Source: Ectothiorhodospiraceae bacterium
Lineage (GTDB): Bacteria > Pseudomonadota > Gammaproteobacteria > Nitrococcales > Aquisalimonadaceae
Length of the DNA: 47,337 nucleotides
Assembly: GCA_020831845.1 (NCBI GenBank)
Contig: JAFIFV010000047.1
Coordinates: 1-47,337, forward strand
Direction: 5' to 3'
Under the pieces are notes generated by a model. That model ran no database searches. It was given only the letters and a program-made list of their open reading frames with translations, and was not told the origin of the DNA. Numbering within the stretch: position 1 is the stretch's first letter; every line of letters starts with the position of its first letter. Shown in pieces: positions 31,804 through 40,540 of the stretch. The position numbers and the translations under genes were made by a program.

Positions 31804-32490
31804 CTAACCGGTCACGCGATCCCGCAGATAAACCGGCGCAGCCTCCGATGCGGGAAGCACGTCACCAGCCTGCAGCGCCCGCCGCCCGAATGCCAGGGCA
31901 TCCACAGCCTCCGGCAGCGCCGCCACTTCAAGCCGTGCCGGCACGCCAGCGGCGGCCTGAAGCGCCTCGCCATGCACCTCCCAGCCAGTCCCCGCGCCTG
32001 CCCAGTCGGCCCAGCTGACGGGAGGCCGCACCTGCTCCGGCTGATCGACCCGCTCCTGACCCTGCAGGCTCATCAGGGCACTGACCGGGTCCAGGGAATA
32101 GCAGGCCCAGTACACCTCGCCCATGCGCGCATCCATGGCCACAAGCACCCTCTGCGCACCCGTACGGCGGTGGCAACCCTGCGCTACCAGGGCCAGCGTG
32201 GAAACCCCGTGCACCGGCGCACCGCTACCAAACGCCAGCCCCTGGGCCACGCCCACACCAATGCGCACGCCGGTGAACGCTCCCGGGCCGCGGCCATACA
32301 CCACAAGGCGGAGATCGTCCGGACCCAGCCCCGCCTCCACCAACAGGCTATCCAGCATTTCGATCAGGTTCTGAGCGTGGCCGCGCGGCATGACGGCAAA
32401 GCGCTCGGACGTTCCAGCCTGATGCAGCAGAGCCGCGCTGCAGGCTTCGGTGCTGGCGTCCAGCGCCAGAATCGGGCGATGTGCAGTCAC
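31804..32490 (-). CDS. tsaB: tRNA threonylcarbamoyladenosine biosynthesis protein TsaB
   Basis: A 228-residue partner of TsaD in making the t6A37 modification of ANN-decoding tRNAs. The ASKHA-fold start ILALDASTEACSAALL, the family motif YGRGPGAFTGVRIGVGVAQGLA, and MDARMGEVYWACY are present. The start codon is GTG and overlaps the stop of the MFS gene by 4 bp (GTGA), so the two are co-translated. TsaB is essential in many bacteria. The HDOD gene ends 6 bp away, converging. Confidence 0.94.
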   Translation of the reverse strand: MTAHRPILALDASTEACSAALLHQAGTSERFAVMPRGHAQNLIEMLDSLLVEAGLGPDDLRLVVYGRGPGAFTGVRIGVGVAQGLAFGSGAPVHGVSTLALVAQGCHRRTGAQRVLVAMDARMGEVYWACYSLDPVSALMSLQGQERVDQPEQVRPPVSWADWAGAGTGWEVHGEALQAAAGVPARLEVAALPEAVDALAFGRRALQAGDVLPASEAAPVYLRDRVTG

Positions 32491-33782
32491 CTCTCCAGGT
32501 CCTCGTCCTCTGCTTCGTCATCGAAGGTGAAATCGAATTCCAGTTGCTGCTCGTCCGCCAGCGGATCCAGTTGCATGGACATGGGCGTGGACACCAGTGT
32601 CTGCGGCGCTGACTGGTACAACTCCTGTTGCTCGACCGCGATGGTGTCACCAACCCTGTCGCGATACCAGCCGTACAGGGCGATACACGAGGCGATGACA
32701 GCGAAACCCATGAACAGCGCCTGCGCGCCGAGCTGTCCCATGACCTGTGACAGCACAATGGGTCCGGTGATCATGCCGGCACCATGCAACAGCAGCAGCG
32801 TGGCACTGGCCGGTACCCGCTCGTCCGCATCCATGAAATCATGGGCAAGCGCGAGCCCCAGCGCATAGACGGTGAAATTGAAACCGCCCCAGAACACGGC
32901 CATACCGACAACCGCGTACAGCGGCGCGTCTTCACTCAGCGCGATCCCCAGGCTGATCGCGGCAACCACCGCCGTCACCACCATGATGACCCGACGCCTG
33001 TCGAACCGGTCCGACATACGGCCAATCAGGTACTGCAGGAACAGCCCACCGAGGATGGCGGACCCCATGAACGTGGCCACGGCATTGGTCGAGAAGCCGA
33101 TCGCGACAGCAAACACGGGCCCAAGCGCGAAGAACCCGCCATTGATAATGCCAGAGGAGAAGGCGGTGAAAGTCGCCAGCGGCGATATGTGATAGAGCTG
33201 ACGCAGCCCCACCCTGGGCGTTGGTTTGATCTCCGGGGACGAGACCTGGGCCAGCGATACCGGAACCAGCGCCGCCGCAAGCAGGATGGCGGCCAGGCTG
33301 AACAACTGGTATCCGGAGACGTCCCACAGCCCGAGAAGAAACTGGCCGGAGCCCAACGCCAGAGAGGTGGTAATCACGTAGAAACTGAGTACGCGGCCGC
33401 GGAATTCCCGCGGAGTCTGATCGTTGAGCCAGCTTTCCGTCACCATATACAGACCTGCCACGGAAAAGCCGAACAGGATGCGCATGGCGGCCCAGACATA
33501 GGGATCGAAGAACAGTCCGTGGATCAGGGCCGAGCAGGCAGCCATGGCGGCAAACGCCGCGAAACAGCGAATATGCCCCACCTTCTGGATGACCCGTGCG
33601 CATACCAGCGTGGCAAGGACAAAACCCACCGAGTAACAGGCCATGACCAGGCCGATGACCTCCGAAGGTACGCCCTCCACCCCCATGCGCACCGCCAGCA
33701 GCGTGCCCAGCAAGCCGCCGCCAAGCAGCAGAATGCCCATGGATGAGAACAGTGCGCCCAGCGAAGCCAGCGTCTTCAGCAT
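32487..33782 (-). CDS. MFS transporter (YcaD-like)
   Basis: A 431-residue inner-membrane protein with twelve hydrophobic segments and the MFS loop GRMSDRFDRRRVI (between helices 8 and 9); WLNDQTPREFRGRVLSFY is typical of the YcaD group. It has an acidic C-terminal tail (EFDFTFDDEAEDEDLER). The substrate is not known. The start at 33782 begins the first helix; the longer frame to 33830 adds a hydrophilic head. It overlaps tsaB by 4 bp. Confidence 0.88.
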   Translation of the reverse strand: MLKTLASLGALFSSMGILLLGGGLLGTLLAVRMGVEGVPSEVIGLVMACYSVGFVLATLVCARVIQKVGHIRCFAAFAAMAACSALIHGLFFDPYVWAAMRILFGFSVAGLYMVTESWLNDQTPREFRGRVLSFYVITTSLALGSGQFLLGLWDVSGYQLFSLAAILLAAALVPVSLAQVSSPEIKPTPRVGLRQLYHISPLATFTAFSSGIINGGFFALGPVFAVAIGFSTNAVATFMGSAILGGLFLQYLIGRMSDRFDRRRVIMVVTAVVAAISLGIALSEDAPLYAVVGMAVFWGGFNFTVYALGLALAHDFMDADERVPASATLLLLHGAGMITGPIVLSQVMGQLGAQALFMGFAVIASCIALYGWYRDRVGDTIAVEQQELYQSAPQTLVSTPMSMQLDPLADEQQLEFDFTFDDEAEDEDLER

Positions 33783-34017
33783 GATAGGGAAATCCCGTTG
33801 GAACCCTCCGGAGCAAGCGCCTGCCGGCACAGGGAAACCGCGTCATGATCCTCCCGGGAAAGACCGCGGTACGCGCTGGAGCACAGCGTTGCAGACACCT
33901 CGGGTTCCCCAGGGGGTAGCGTCGCAATCTTGGTTGCCAGCCAGGTTATCGTCAATGCTGGCGCATTCCGAGCGCGCATGGAAGATTAATGATATCTATC
34001 GTCAACCAGCAATCACC

Positions 34018-34046
34018 TTGACCTGAGCAATGGAAAATGCTGTAAT
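34018..34046 (+). promoter_or_regulatory. Sigma-70 promoter upstream of ectA
   Basis: TTGACC at 34018-34023, a 17-bp spacer, then TGTAAT at 34041-34046; each box matches the consensus at 5 of 6 bases. The start site would be near 34053, leaving a leader of about 235 nt before ectA. The surrounding 34000-34060 is AT-rich. Confidence 0.6.
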
Positions 34047-34151
34047 ACCGCGCTAATCAAAACCCGCGAGGGAGCGGCTTGATTCGCCAGACATGCAATT
34101 CCCGCCAGACCCGGACACCGCCAACAGGATCGGTGGTCGACAAATCGGGTC

Positions 34152-34183
34152 GCCGGCCGTCGCCGGCTCTTCTATCATTTTTC
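34152..34183 (+). terminator. Terminator-like hairpin in the ectA leader
   Basis: GCCGGC (34152-34157), loop CGTC, GCCGGC (34162-34167) is followed by TCTTCTATCATTTTTC, a T-rich tail. It lies between the promoter at 34018 and the ectA start, on the same strand, so it may be an attenuator. A second promoter downstream could make it irrelevant. Confidence 0.45.
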
Positions 34184-34288
34184 ATAGGTCATCCCCGCGA
34201 GGTCGAAACAGTTCGCTGGCCGGGCTGGAATGGTCTTGCAACTGGCGTCATACCGCCCTTCAGATCACGGTAATCAGGATGTGAACAC

Positions 34289-34819
34289 GTGACAGGCAGT
34301 GTCAAAAAACTGGATATTTCCTTTCGTAACACACGGCTGGAGGATGGCGCCGCCATCTGGCGGGTGGTCAGGGACTCCGGTGTTCTGGATCTGAACTCCG
34401 CCTACATGTATCTGCTCCTGGCCAAGGATTTCGGCAGCACTTGCGTGGTGGCTGAACATGAGGGCCGGGTTACCGGTTTCGTGACAGGCTACAGACCACC
34501 GGGTCGACCGGATTCGGTGTTTCTCTGGCAGGTGGGCGTGGATGCTTCCATGCGCGGCCAGGGCCTGGGCAAACGGCTGGTATCGGCTTTTCTGCAAAGC
34601 CCCGGCGCCAAAGGGGCCACCATGCTGGAAACCACCATTTCCCCATCCAACGAAGCATCTCGTGCGCTGTTCGCCGCCATCGCCCGCGAACTCGGCACCG
34701 AAACGCGCGTGACCGAGGGCTTCAAGGAATCGCATTTTCCCGAAGGCGGGCACGAGGCCGAGGAGCTTTACCTGATCGGCCCCTACACGCCCGCCAGTGC
34801 CAATCAACTGAAAGTCTGA
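34289..34819 (+). CDS. ectA: L-2,4-diaminobutyrate N-acetyltransferase EctA
   Basis: A 176-residue GNAT acetyltransferase that makes N-gamma-acetyl-diaminobutyrate in ectoine synthesis. The start of the fold is FRNTRLEDGAAIWRVVRDSG, the core WQVGVDASMRGQGLGKRLVS contains the acetyl-CoA loop R/Q-x2-G-x-G, and ETTISPSNEASRALFAAIAR follows. The start is GTG with AGGA 9 bp upstream. ectB follows by 13 bp. The first gene of the cluster is transcribed under salt control in other halophiles; no specific regulator is visible here. Confidence 0.95.
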   Translation: MTGSVKKLDISFRNTRLEDGAAIWRVVRDSGVLDLNSAYMYLLLAKDFGSTCVVAEHEGRVTGFVTGYRPPGRPDSVFLWQVGVDASMRGQGLGKRLVSAFLQSPGAKGATMLETTISPSNEASRALFAAIARELGTETRVTEGFKESHFPEGGHEAEELYLIGPYTPASANQLKV

Positions 34820-34832
34820 GAGGTATCGAGCC

Positions 34833-36131
34833 ATGACCATGGACCCGATGAGCACGATCGAAAAACATGAAAGCCAGGTTCGCAGCTATGTGCGCAGCTT
34901 TCCGACGGTTTTCGAGAAAGCCCGCGGCAGCTGGATGTATGACGTGGATGGCAACGCCTACCTGGACTTCTTCGCCGGCGCCAGCGTGATCAACTACGGG
35001 CACAATCACCCGGAACTGAAAAAGGTGCTCCTGGAGTACCTACAGGGTGACAACATCACCCACAGCCTGGACATGGCCAGCGTGGCGCGAGCCCAATTCC
35101 TGGACACCTTCCATCGCGTGATCCTGGAACCCCGCGGAATGGACTACAAGGTGCAGTTTCCCGGGCCCACCGGGACCAACGCGGTGGAGAGCGCGCTGAA
35201 GATTGCACGCAAGGTGACCGGCCGCGAAAAAATCATGTCGTTCACCAGCGCGTTCCACGGCATGACGCTGGGTTCGCTCTCCGTTACCGGCAACGCCTTC
35301 AAGCGCCAGGGCGCCGGCCTGCCGCTAACGCACAGCGACTCCATGCCTTACTGCAACTACTTCGGCCCGGAGCATGACACCATCGAGTACATCGAGCGCA
35401 TGCTTGAGGACTCCGGGTCGGGCATGGACCTTCCGGCCGCCGCCATCGTGGAGACGGTGCAGGCCGAAGGCGGCGTGAACGTCGCCGAATGGGACTGGCT
35501 GCAAGGCCTGGAGCGGCTCTGCCGCAAGTACGACATGCTGCTGATCGTCGACGACATCCAGACCGGCAACGGCCGTTGCGGCAAGTTCTTCAGCTTCGAG
35601 GAAGCCGGCATCAAGCCCGATATCATCACCGTGTCGAAATCGCTCAGCGGCTATGGTCTGCCATTGTCCCTGTCACTGGTGAAACCCGAATACGACATCT
35701 GGGAACCGGGTGAACACAACGGCACCTTCCGCGGCTTCAACCCCGCCATGGTCACCGCGGGCAAGGCCATGGAGTTGTTCTGGTCCGACGACCGGCTGGA
35801 AAACGACATCGCCCGCCGCACCAGAATGATGGAGAACTTCCTGAAAGGCCTGGCCGCAAAGTATCCCGAAGCCCAGGGCTCGCAGCGCGGCCGCGGCATG
35901 ATGCAGGCCATCGAGTTCGAGAACGAGGAACTCGCGGGCAAGATCTCCCAGGTGGCCTTCCGTCACAAGCTGATTATCGAGACGGCGGGTCCCAGCGACC
36001 AGGTGCTGAAACTGCTGCCGCCGCTGACCACTGACGATGCCGATCTGCAGAAGGGCCTGGACATCATCGAGAAGAGCCTGGTTATCGCGATGCAGGAGCT
36101 TGGTATCAGCAAGCAGGCCGCCAGCGAATAA
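34833..36131 (+). CDS. ectB: L-2,4-diaminobutyrate aminotransferase EctB
   Basis: A 432-residue PLP enzyme that converts aspartate semialdehyde and glutamate to diaminobutyrate. The PLP Lys is K269 in TVSKSLSGYG, with VDDIQTGNGR (Asp240/241) and the phosphate-binding GPTGTNAVESAL (111-122). N-terminal HESQVRSYVRSFP is typical of EctB. Length fits. GAGAGG precedes the start. A 16-bp stem-loop lies after its stop, before ectC. Confidence 0.96.
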   Translation: MTMDPMSTIEKHESQVRSYVRSFPTVFEKARGSWMYDVDGNAYLDFFAGASVINYGHNHPELKKVLLEYLQGDNITHSLDMASVARAQFLDTFHRVILEPRGMDYKVQFPGPTGTNAVESALKIARKVTGREKIMSFTSAFHGMTLGSLSVTGNAFKRQGAGLPLTHSDSMPYCNYFGPEHDTIEYIERMLEDSGSGMDLPAAAIVETVQAEGGVNVAEWDWLQGLERLCRKYDMLLIVDDIQTGNGRCGKFFSFEEAGIKPDIITVSKSLSGYGLPLSLSLVKPEYDIWEPGEHNGTFRGFNPAMVTAGKAMELFWSDDRLENDIARRTRMMENFLKGLAAKYPEAQGSQRGRGMMQAIEFENEELAGKISQVAFRHKLIIETAGPSDQVLKLLPPLTTDDADLQKGLDIIEKSLVIAMQELGISKQAASE

Positions 36132-36148
36132 CCCTGTCGAGGCACCTC

Positions 36149-36188
36149 CGCAACAAACCCCGGCACTACGCAGCCGGGGTTTGTTGCG
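36149..36188 (+). promoter_or_regulatory. 16-bp stem-loop between ectB and ectC
   Basis: The 16-nt arms (36149-36164 and 36173-36188) are perfectly complementary, with an 8-nt loop, and lie 17 bp after the ectB stop and 33 bp before ectC. No T-run follows, so it is more likely an mRNA-stabilising or processing element, or a partial terminator that adjusts ectC output. Confidence 0.6.
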
Positions 36189-36221
36189 AGCGTGCCCGTC
36201 ACACTCAGGAGGAAGAACAAC

Positions 36222-36611
36222 ATGAAGATCGTCAACGTGAAGGACATCATCGGCACCGAGCAGGAAGTGGAAGGCCCCGGGTGGACCAGCCGTCGGCTGC
36301 TTCTGAAGAAGGACGGCATGGGCTTCTCCTTTCACGAGACCATCATTCCCGCCGGCGCCGAACTCCGCCTGTGGTACAAGTACCATCTCGAAGCTGTCTA
36401 CTGCGTCGCTGGCAACGGCACCATCGAGGATCTGGCCACCGGCGAAGTGCACCAGATCAGTGACGGCGTCCTGTATGCACTGGACAAGCACGACCGCCAT
36501 GTTCTGCGAGGAGGTACCGAGGACATGCGTCTGATCTGTGCCTTCAACCCGCCGGTCACCGGCCGAGAGGTGCACGACGAGGACGGCGCCTATACGCTGG
36601 TCGAAGACTGA
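36222..36611 (+). CDS. ectC: Ectoine synthase EctC
   Basis: A 129-residue cupin that closes N-gamma-acetyl-diaminobutyrate into ectoine. The start [20 protein letters not shown] and the cupin strand [15 protein letters not shown], with [20 protein letters not shown] and [12 protein letters not shown], match the family. GAGGAAG precedes the ATG at 36222; a longer frame starts without one. It is the third gene of the cluster. Confidence 0.96.
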   Translation: MKIVNVKDIIGTEQEVEGPGWTSRRLLLKKDGMGFSFHETIIPAGAELRLWYKYHLEAVYCVAGNGTIEDLATGEVHQISDGVLYALDKHDRHVLRGGTEDMRLICAFNPPVTGREVHDEDGAYTLVED

Positions 36612-36624
36612 TCCCGCTCCCCCA

Positions 36625-36650
36625 GGCGCGGAGCGGGCCCGCTCCGCGCC
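36625..36650. terminator. Palindromic hairpin after ectC
   Basis: A perfect 26-nt palindrome with 13-nt arms starts 13 bp after the ectC stop. Only a loop of a few nt is possible. The following sequence (CTGCCCCTTG) is not T-rich. It may separate ectABC from ectD, which has its own ribosome-binding site 270 bp on. Confidence 0.5.
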
Positions 36651-36762
36651 CTGCCCCTTGAAAACCTTCGGCATCATCCGCATCGTACACAGCGGATGAT
36701 GGGCGGTATCCTCTCGGGTTCCGCATTCCGCGCAGACGGTTCCCCGTCATCCATTCGCTATT

Positions 36763-36772
36763 GAACATGTTC
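36763..36772. promoter_or_regulatory. 10-bp palindrome upstream of ectD
   Basis: GAACATGTTC, a perfect palindrome about 136 bp before ectD in the 296-bp ectC-ectD gap. It could be an operator that lets ectD be controlled apart from ectABC. It resembles the Bacillus LexA box, but gammaproteobacterial LexA uses a different site. No -35/-10 pair for ectD is clear. Confidence 0.25.
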
Positions 36773-36907
36773 CTTGATGAACGGCTGATGACGTGACGCG
36801 GAGACGCGCCCCTAGGTTCGGCCTTGCCGGTGTTTGCTGGCAGGCCACTCATCAACTATTTCCTCGGTGCGGCTCCGGTCAGCGATGACAACGAGGAGTA
36901 ATGCACG

Positions 36908-37807
36908 ATGGTGGATACGTTAAAGGACCTCTACCCTTCCCGGACAATCAAGCCCACAGCCATGCTGGAACGCCTGGACCCCGTGGTCTACGGCGGGGAG
37001 TATGGCCCCTTGTCCCGAATCCAGTTGGACAGCTACAGGGACAACGGCTTCCTGTTCTTTCCGTCATTCTTCAGCGCCGACGAGGTGGCGCCGCTGGTCA
37101 GCGAGTTGCAGCGGCTTTGCCGGCAGCCCGGCATCGCCCGGCAGGAGGGCGTGATCACGGAACCTGCCAGCGAGGAGATTCGCTCCATCTTCGAGGTTCA
37201 CAAGCGCTCGGCGGTGTTCCATGACCTCTGCAGACACCCGCGCATCCTGCCGATGGCCGAACAACTGCTGGGTAGCGACGTTTATATTCACCAGTCCCGC
37301 ATCAACTACAAACCGGGTTTCGAAGGCAAGGGATTCGACTGGCACTCCGACTTCGAAACCTGGCACACCGAGGACGGCATGCCCTACATGCGGGCTGTGA
37401 GCTGCTCGATCATTCTGACGGACAATACCGAATTCAACGGCCCGCTGATGCTGATCCCGGGGTCGCACAAGTACTTCGTCCCCTGCGTCGGGGAAACCCC
37501 GGAAGACAACTTCCGCAGCTCACTGAAACAACAGAGGCTCGGCGTTCCGGACAAGCACAGCCTGCGCCGCCTGATCCGTCAGGGGGGTGGGATCCAGGCA
37601 CCGAAGGGGGCGGCGGGGTCGTTGCTGCTGTTCGAATGCAACACGCTGCACGGCTCCAATGCCAACATGTCTCCGGACCCCCGCAGCAACGTGTTCTTCG
37701 TCTACAACAGCGTCAGGAACGCGCCGCGCAGGCCGTATGCCGCCTCTAAACCGCGCCCCGGCTTCCTTGCCGAGCGTGAGGATTTCACTCCGTTAACATC
37801 GCGGTGA
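36908..37807 (+). CDS. ectD: Ectoine 5-hydroxylase EctD
   Basis: A 299-residue Fe(II)/2-oxoglutarate dioxygenase that turns ectoine into 5-hydroxyectoine. The iron triad is His146, Asp148 (FDWHSDFETWH) and His248 (NTLHGSNANMSP); the 2-oxoglutarate Arg is in DPRSNVFFVYNS. NGFLFFPSFF and HKRSAVFHDL are typical. GAGGAG lies upstream of the start. It follows ectC by 296 bp, with a possible terminator between, so it may be separately regulated. Confidence 0.96.
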   Translation: MVDTLKDLYPSRTIKPTAMLERLDPVVYGGEYGPLSRIQLDSYRDNGFLFFPSFFSADEVAPLVSELQRLCRQPGIARQEGVITEPASEEIRSIFEVHKRSAVFHDLCRHPRILPMAEQLLGSDVYIHQSRINYKPGFEGKGFDWHSDFETWHTEDGMPYMRAVSCSIILTDNTEFNGPLMLIPGSHKYFVPCVGETPEDNFRSSLKQQRLGVPDKHSLRRLIRQGGGIQAPKGAAGSLLLFECNTLHGSNANMSPDPRSNVFFVYNSVRNAPRRPYAASKPRPGFLAEREDFTPLTSR

Positions 37808-37817
37808 ACGCCATACT

Positions 37818-37870
37818 CCGGCGGCGAACTGCTCGCCGCCGGGGTCCGCATCCTGCGGTCTGGGCATTTT
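37818..37870 (+). terminator. Probable terminator of ectD
   Basis: CCGGCGGCGA at 37818-37827 pairs with TCGCCGCCGG at 37833-37842 around loop ACTGC. A second small hairpin (CCGCA/TGCGG, 37846-37858) and then a TTTTT run near 37866 follow. It starts 10 bp after the ectD stop. Confidence 0.6.
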
Positions 37871-37876
37871 TGTTCC

Positions 37877-38107
37877 ATGCCCGGACAACCGCTGATCCCC
37901 CCACCTCTCCAACTGCTGGAGACTATGCCATTCAGCGTCTACCAGCGAAAACCCGGCGTGCTGCGACTGTTCATGGTCGCAGCGCTGGAAAACCTGGGCT
38001 ACCGTCAGTTCAATACGCTGTGGCGCTGCCGTGGGCTAGGGCAATGGCTCAGCCGCAGAAAGCATCAATTGCGGGTGATGCGACGCAGCGGCCAGTGGGG
38101 ACAATAG
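37877..38107 (+). pseudogene. Possible remnant of a glycosyltransferase family 2 C-terminus
   Basis: A 76-residue frame. Residues about 30-70 (RLFMVAALENLGYRQFNTLW then CRGLGQWLSRRKHQL and MRRSGQW) resemble the cytoplasmic C-terminal tail of membrane GT2 glycosyltransferases, which ends in an ENLGYRQ-x4-WR-x2-G-x3-W pattern. No membrane helix or catalytic domain is left, so this is probably a leftover. It has no good ribosome-binding site at 37877; an ATG at 37925 has GGAG close upstream. It could also be a small protein in its own right. The assignment is from memory and unchecked. Confidence 0.35.
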
Positions 38108-38120
38108 GGCAGGCAGCCTT

Positions 38121-40037
38121 CTACGCTGCCGCCGACTCGAAGAACGCCTTGACCACGCTAAGGCTGCGGGTGCGCGCCATGGGCGGCAGGCTGTTGAGGA
38201 ACTGCTTTCCATAGGAGCGGTTCACCAGGCGCGGATCGCCGATCATCAGCACGCCGGTATCCTGCGCATCCCGAATCAGCCGACCAACTCCCTGGCGCAG
38301 ACTGATCACCGCATGGGGCAGCTGGAAATCCCGGAACGGATTGCCTTCGTGCCTGCGCAGGAACTCGATGCGCGCCTCGGTCACCGGGTCGGCCGGAGAC
38401 GCGAACGGCAAGCGGTCGATCAATACGGCGGACAAGGCGGAACCCTTGACGTCCACGCCTTCCCAGAAACTCGCCGTGCCCAGCAACACGGCATTGCCCT
38501 GATCGCGGAAACGCTCCAGCAGCGCGTGCTGGGCGGCCTCGCCCTGTACCAGCAACTGGAAGTCGCAGCGGTCACGCAGCCAGTCAGCCGCCTGGCGCAG
38601 TGCGCGGTGGCTGGTGAACAACAGGAACGCACGACCCTGGCTTGCCCGCAGCACATCCAGCGCCACCTCCAGGTAAGCCTCGTCATACTGCCGGGCGTTG
38701 GGCTCCGGCAAGCCCTGCGGTACGTAAAGCAGCGCATTGTTGGCGTAATCGAACGGGCTTTCCAGCCGCAGTTCCTCGGCCTCGTCTATGCCCATGCGAC
38801 GGCGGAAGTGGTCGAACTGCCGGTTCACCGACAAGGTGGCAGAGGTGAAAATCCAGGCCCCGGGGTGCTTGTGCATCTGGCCATGGAACTGGCGCCCCAC
38901 ATCCAGCGGTGTCAGCCGCAGCAGAAACGCCTGGCTGTGCGTCTCGAACCACTTGACGTAGGTGTCGTCCTCGCCGGCCTGGAAACGCTCCAGCAGTTCC
39001 AGCATCTCGGCCACGCGGCGGTGCCCGGCCTCCATGCCCTTGCCCCTGGGAACCAGGGCTTCCAGTTCCTGACGCAAACCGTTCAGGCACTGCTGCAGCG
39101 TATCCAGCGCATCGTTTACGGTGGCATCCTCCGCCACCTCGGCCCATGCGGCGCGGCGCCTGGTCTGGCCGAGACTCAGACGCACGTCCAGCGCGGCCGT
39201 GCGTAGCCGGTCCAAGCCCTCCTGCACGGCGGGCACATCGCCCGCCTCACGCAGATAGTCCAGTTGCACGTCACGTACAAGGTCGAGCAACTGACGGCTG
39301 GACAAGCTCAGACCGAAGAACTGAGCGGCCACATCCGGCAATTGGTGCGCCTCATCCAGCACGTAGGCCTCGGCCGCAGGCAGCACCTCGCCGAAGCCGG
39401 TTTCCTTCAACGCCATGTCCGCCATCAGCAAATGGTGATTGACCACCACCAGATCGGCTTCCTGCGCACGGCGGCGAGCCTCCATCAAATGGCACTCGCC
39501 GAACACCGGACACTCCTGCCCCAGGCAGTTGTCCACCGTGGACGTAGCCCGGGACCAGACCTGGCGGTCGGCGGGCACCTCCGAAAGCTCGGCAATATCG
39601 CCGGTACGCGTCATGGAAGCCCATTGGCGAATGGCCTGCAGCTCCCTGGCCACGGCCGGGGTGTCGCTGCCACCGTCGACCTGGGCACGATCCAGGCGGT
39701 ACAGGCACAGGTAATTGGAGCGACCTTTCAGCAGCGCGGTCCGCACCGGCAGATCCAGCGCCTGCCGAACCAGCGGCAGATCCTTGTGATAGAGCTGGTC
39801 CTGCAAGGTGCGCGTACCGGTGGAGATGATGACCCGGCGCCCGGACATGAGTGCCGGCAGCAGATAGGCAAAGGTCTTGCCCACGCCGGTACCCGCCTCG
39901 GCGATCAGCGTGCCACCCTGCTCCAGCGTCTGCGCCACCGCCTCGGCCAGCGCCTGCTGTTCGGAACGCGGCTGAAAGCCCGGGATGCGGCCGGACAACG
40001 GGCCGTCGACGCCGAGCCAGTGGTTGACATCCATCAT
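38121..40037 (-). CDS. yoaA: DinG-family ATP-dependent DNA helicase YoaA
   Basis: A 638-residue XPD/DinG-like Fe-S helicase of superfamily 2 that unwinds 5'-3'. Walker A is AEAGTGVGKT (46-55), the four Fe-S Cys are 111, 171, 176 and 182, and the DEAH box is at 228-231. The C-terminal motor has GTASFWEGVDVKGSALSAVLI and LRQGVGRLIR (motif VI). In E. coli YoaA works in replication repair. It starts inside the stop of the TPR lipoprotein (ATGA) and is the last gene of the mrcB-TPR-yoaA unit. Confidence 0.92.
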   Translation of the reverse strand: MMDVNHWLGVDGPLSGRIPGFQPRSEQQALAEAVAQTLEQGGTLIAEAGTGVGKTFAYLLPALMSGRRVIISTGTRTLQDQLYHKDLPLVRQALDLPVRTALLKGRSNYLCLYRLDRAQVDGGSDTPAVARELQAIRQWASMTRTGDIAELSEVPADRQVWSRATSTVDNCLGQECPVFGECHLMEARRRAQEADLVVVNHHLLMADMALKETGFGEVLPAAEAYVLDEAHQLPDVAAQFFGLSLSSRQLLDLVRDVQLDYLREAGDVPAVQEGLDRLRTAALDVRLSLGQTRRRAAWAEVAEDATVNDALDTLQQCLNGLRQELEALVPRGKGMEAGHRRVAEMLELLERFQAGEDDTYVKWFETHSQAFLLRLTPLDVGRQFHGQMHKHPGAWIFTSATLSVNRQFDHFRRRMGIDEAEELRLESPFDYANNALLYVPQGLPEPNARQYDEAYLEVALDVLRASQGRAFLLFTSHRALRQAADWLRDRCDFQLLVQGEAAQHALLERFRDQGNAVLLGTASFWEGVDVKGSALSAVLIDRLPFASPADPVTEARIEFLRRHEGNPFRDFQLPHAVISLRQGVGRLIRDAQDTGVLMIGDPRLVNRSYGKQFLNSLPPMARTRSLSVVKAFFESAAA

Positions 40038-40540
40038 TGACCGGAAGCTGCCCCGAAGGTGGACAGCCGCTCCCTGGCCTGGGCCGCGCCCGCAGTGTCC
40101 CCGGCCAGTTCCCGGGAGACGGCGATCAACTGCCAGTTCCGTTTCTGCAGATCAGAGCGCCCTGAAAGATGCTGCAGCGAGCGTTGGGCCATGCTGTCAG
40201 CCTGGGCGTATTCGCCCTGCCGGTAGCGGACCACCGCCAGGTTGTGCCAGAGCACGGCATTGCGCGGGTCGATCCGCAAAGCACGTTCCAGCAGGGCGGC
40301 GGCACGGTCGTGCTCACCTGCGGCGGAAGCCTCTTCGGCCTGCTCAAGCAACGCCACCACGGCAGGAGGCGCTGACAATTCGGGTTCCGCTGCCTTGTCG
40401 GGCTGCTGCGTGGCCGGGACGTCCCTGCCGCGCTCCGTCGGGTCGCCGTAGGTACCTGGCGCCGCGCAACCGGCAACCAGCAGCACTGCCAACGCAAGCG
40501 ACAGCGCGCCCCTGATCCATTCATTCCTTCTCGCACTCAT
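40034..40540 (-). CDS. Lipoprotein with TPR motifs
   Basis: A 168-residue lipoprotein. The N-terminus has a charged head, a hydrophobic stretch and the lipobox LVAGC with Cys25, so it is anchored to a periplasmic face. Residues about 60-160 have two or three TPR units (AAGEHDRAAALLERALRIDPRNAVLW, NLAVVRYRQGEYAQADSMAQ). It starts inside the mrcB stop (ATGA) and overlaps yoaA by 4 bp. A partner to PBP1B, like LpoB, is conceivable from position but is not shown by sequence. Longer starts would put the signal inside the protein. Confidence 0.82.
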   Translation of the reverse strand: MSARRNEWIRGALSLALAVLLVAGCAAPGTYGDPTERGRDVPATQQPDKAAEPELSAPPAVVALLEQAEEASAAGEHDRAAALLERALRIDPRNAVLWHNLAVVRYRQGEYAQADSMAQRSLQHLSGRSDLQKRNWQLIAVSRELAGDTAGAAQARERLSTFGAASGQ

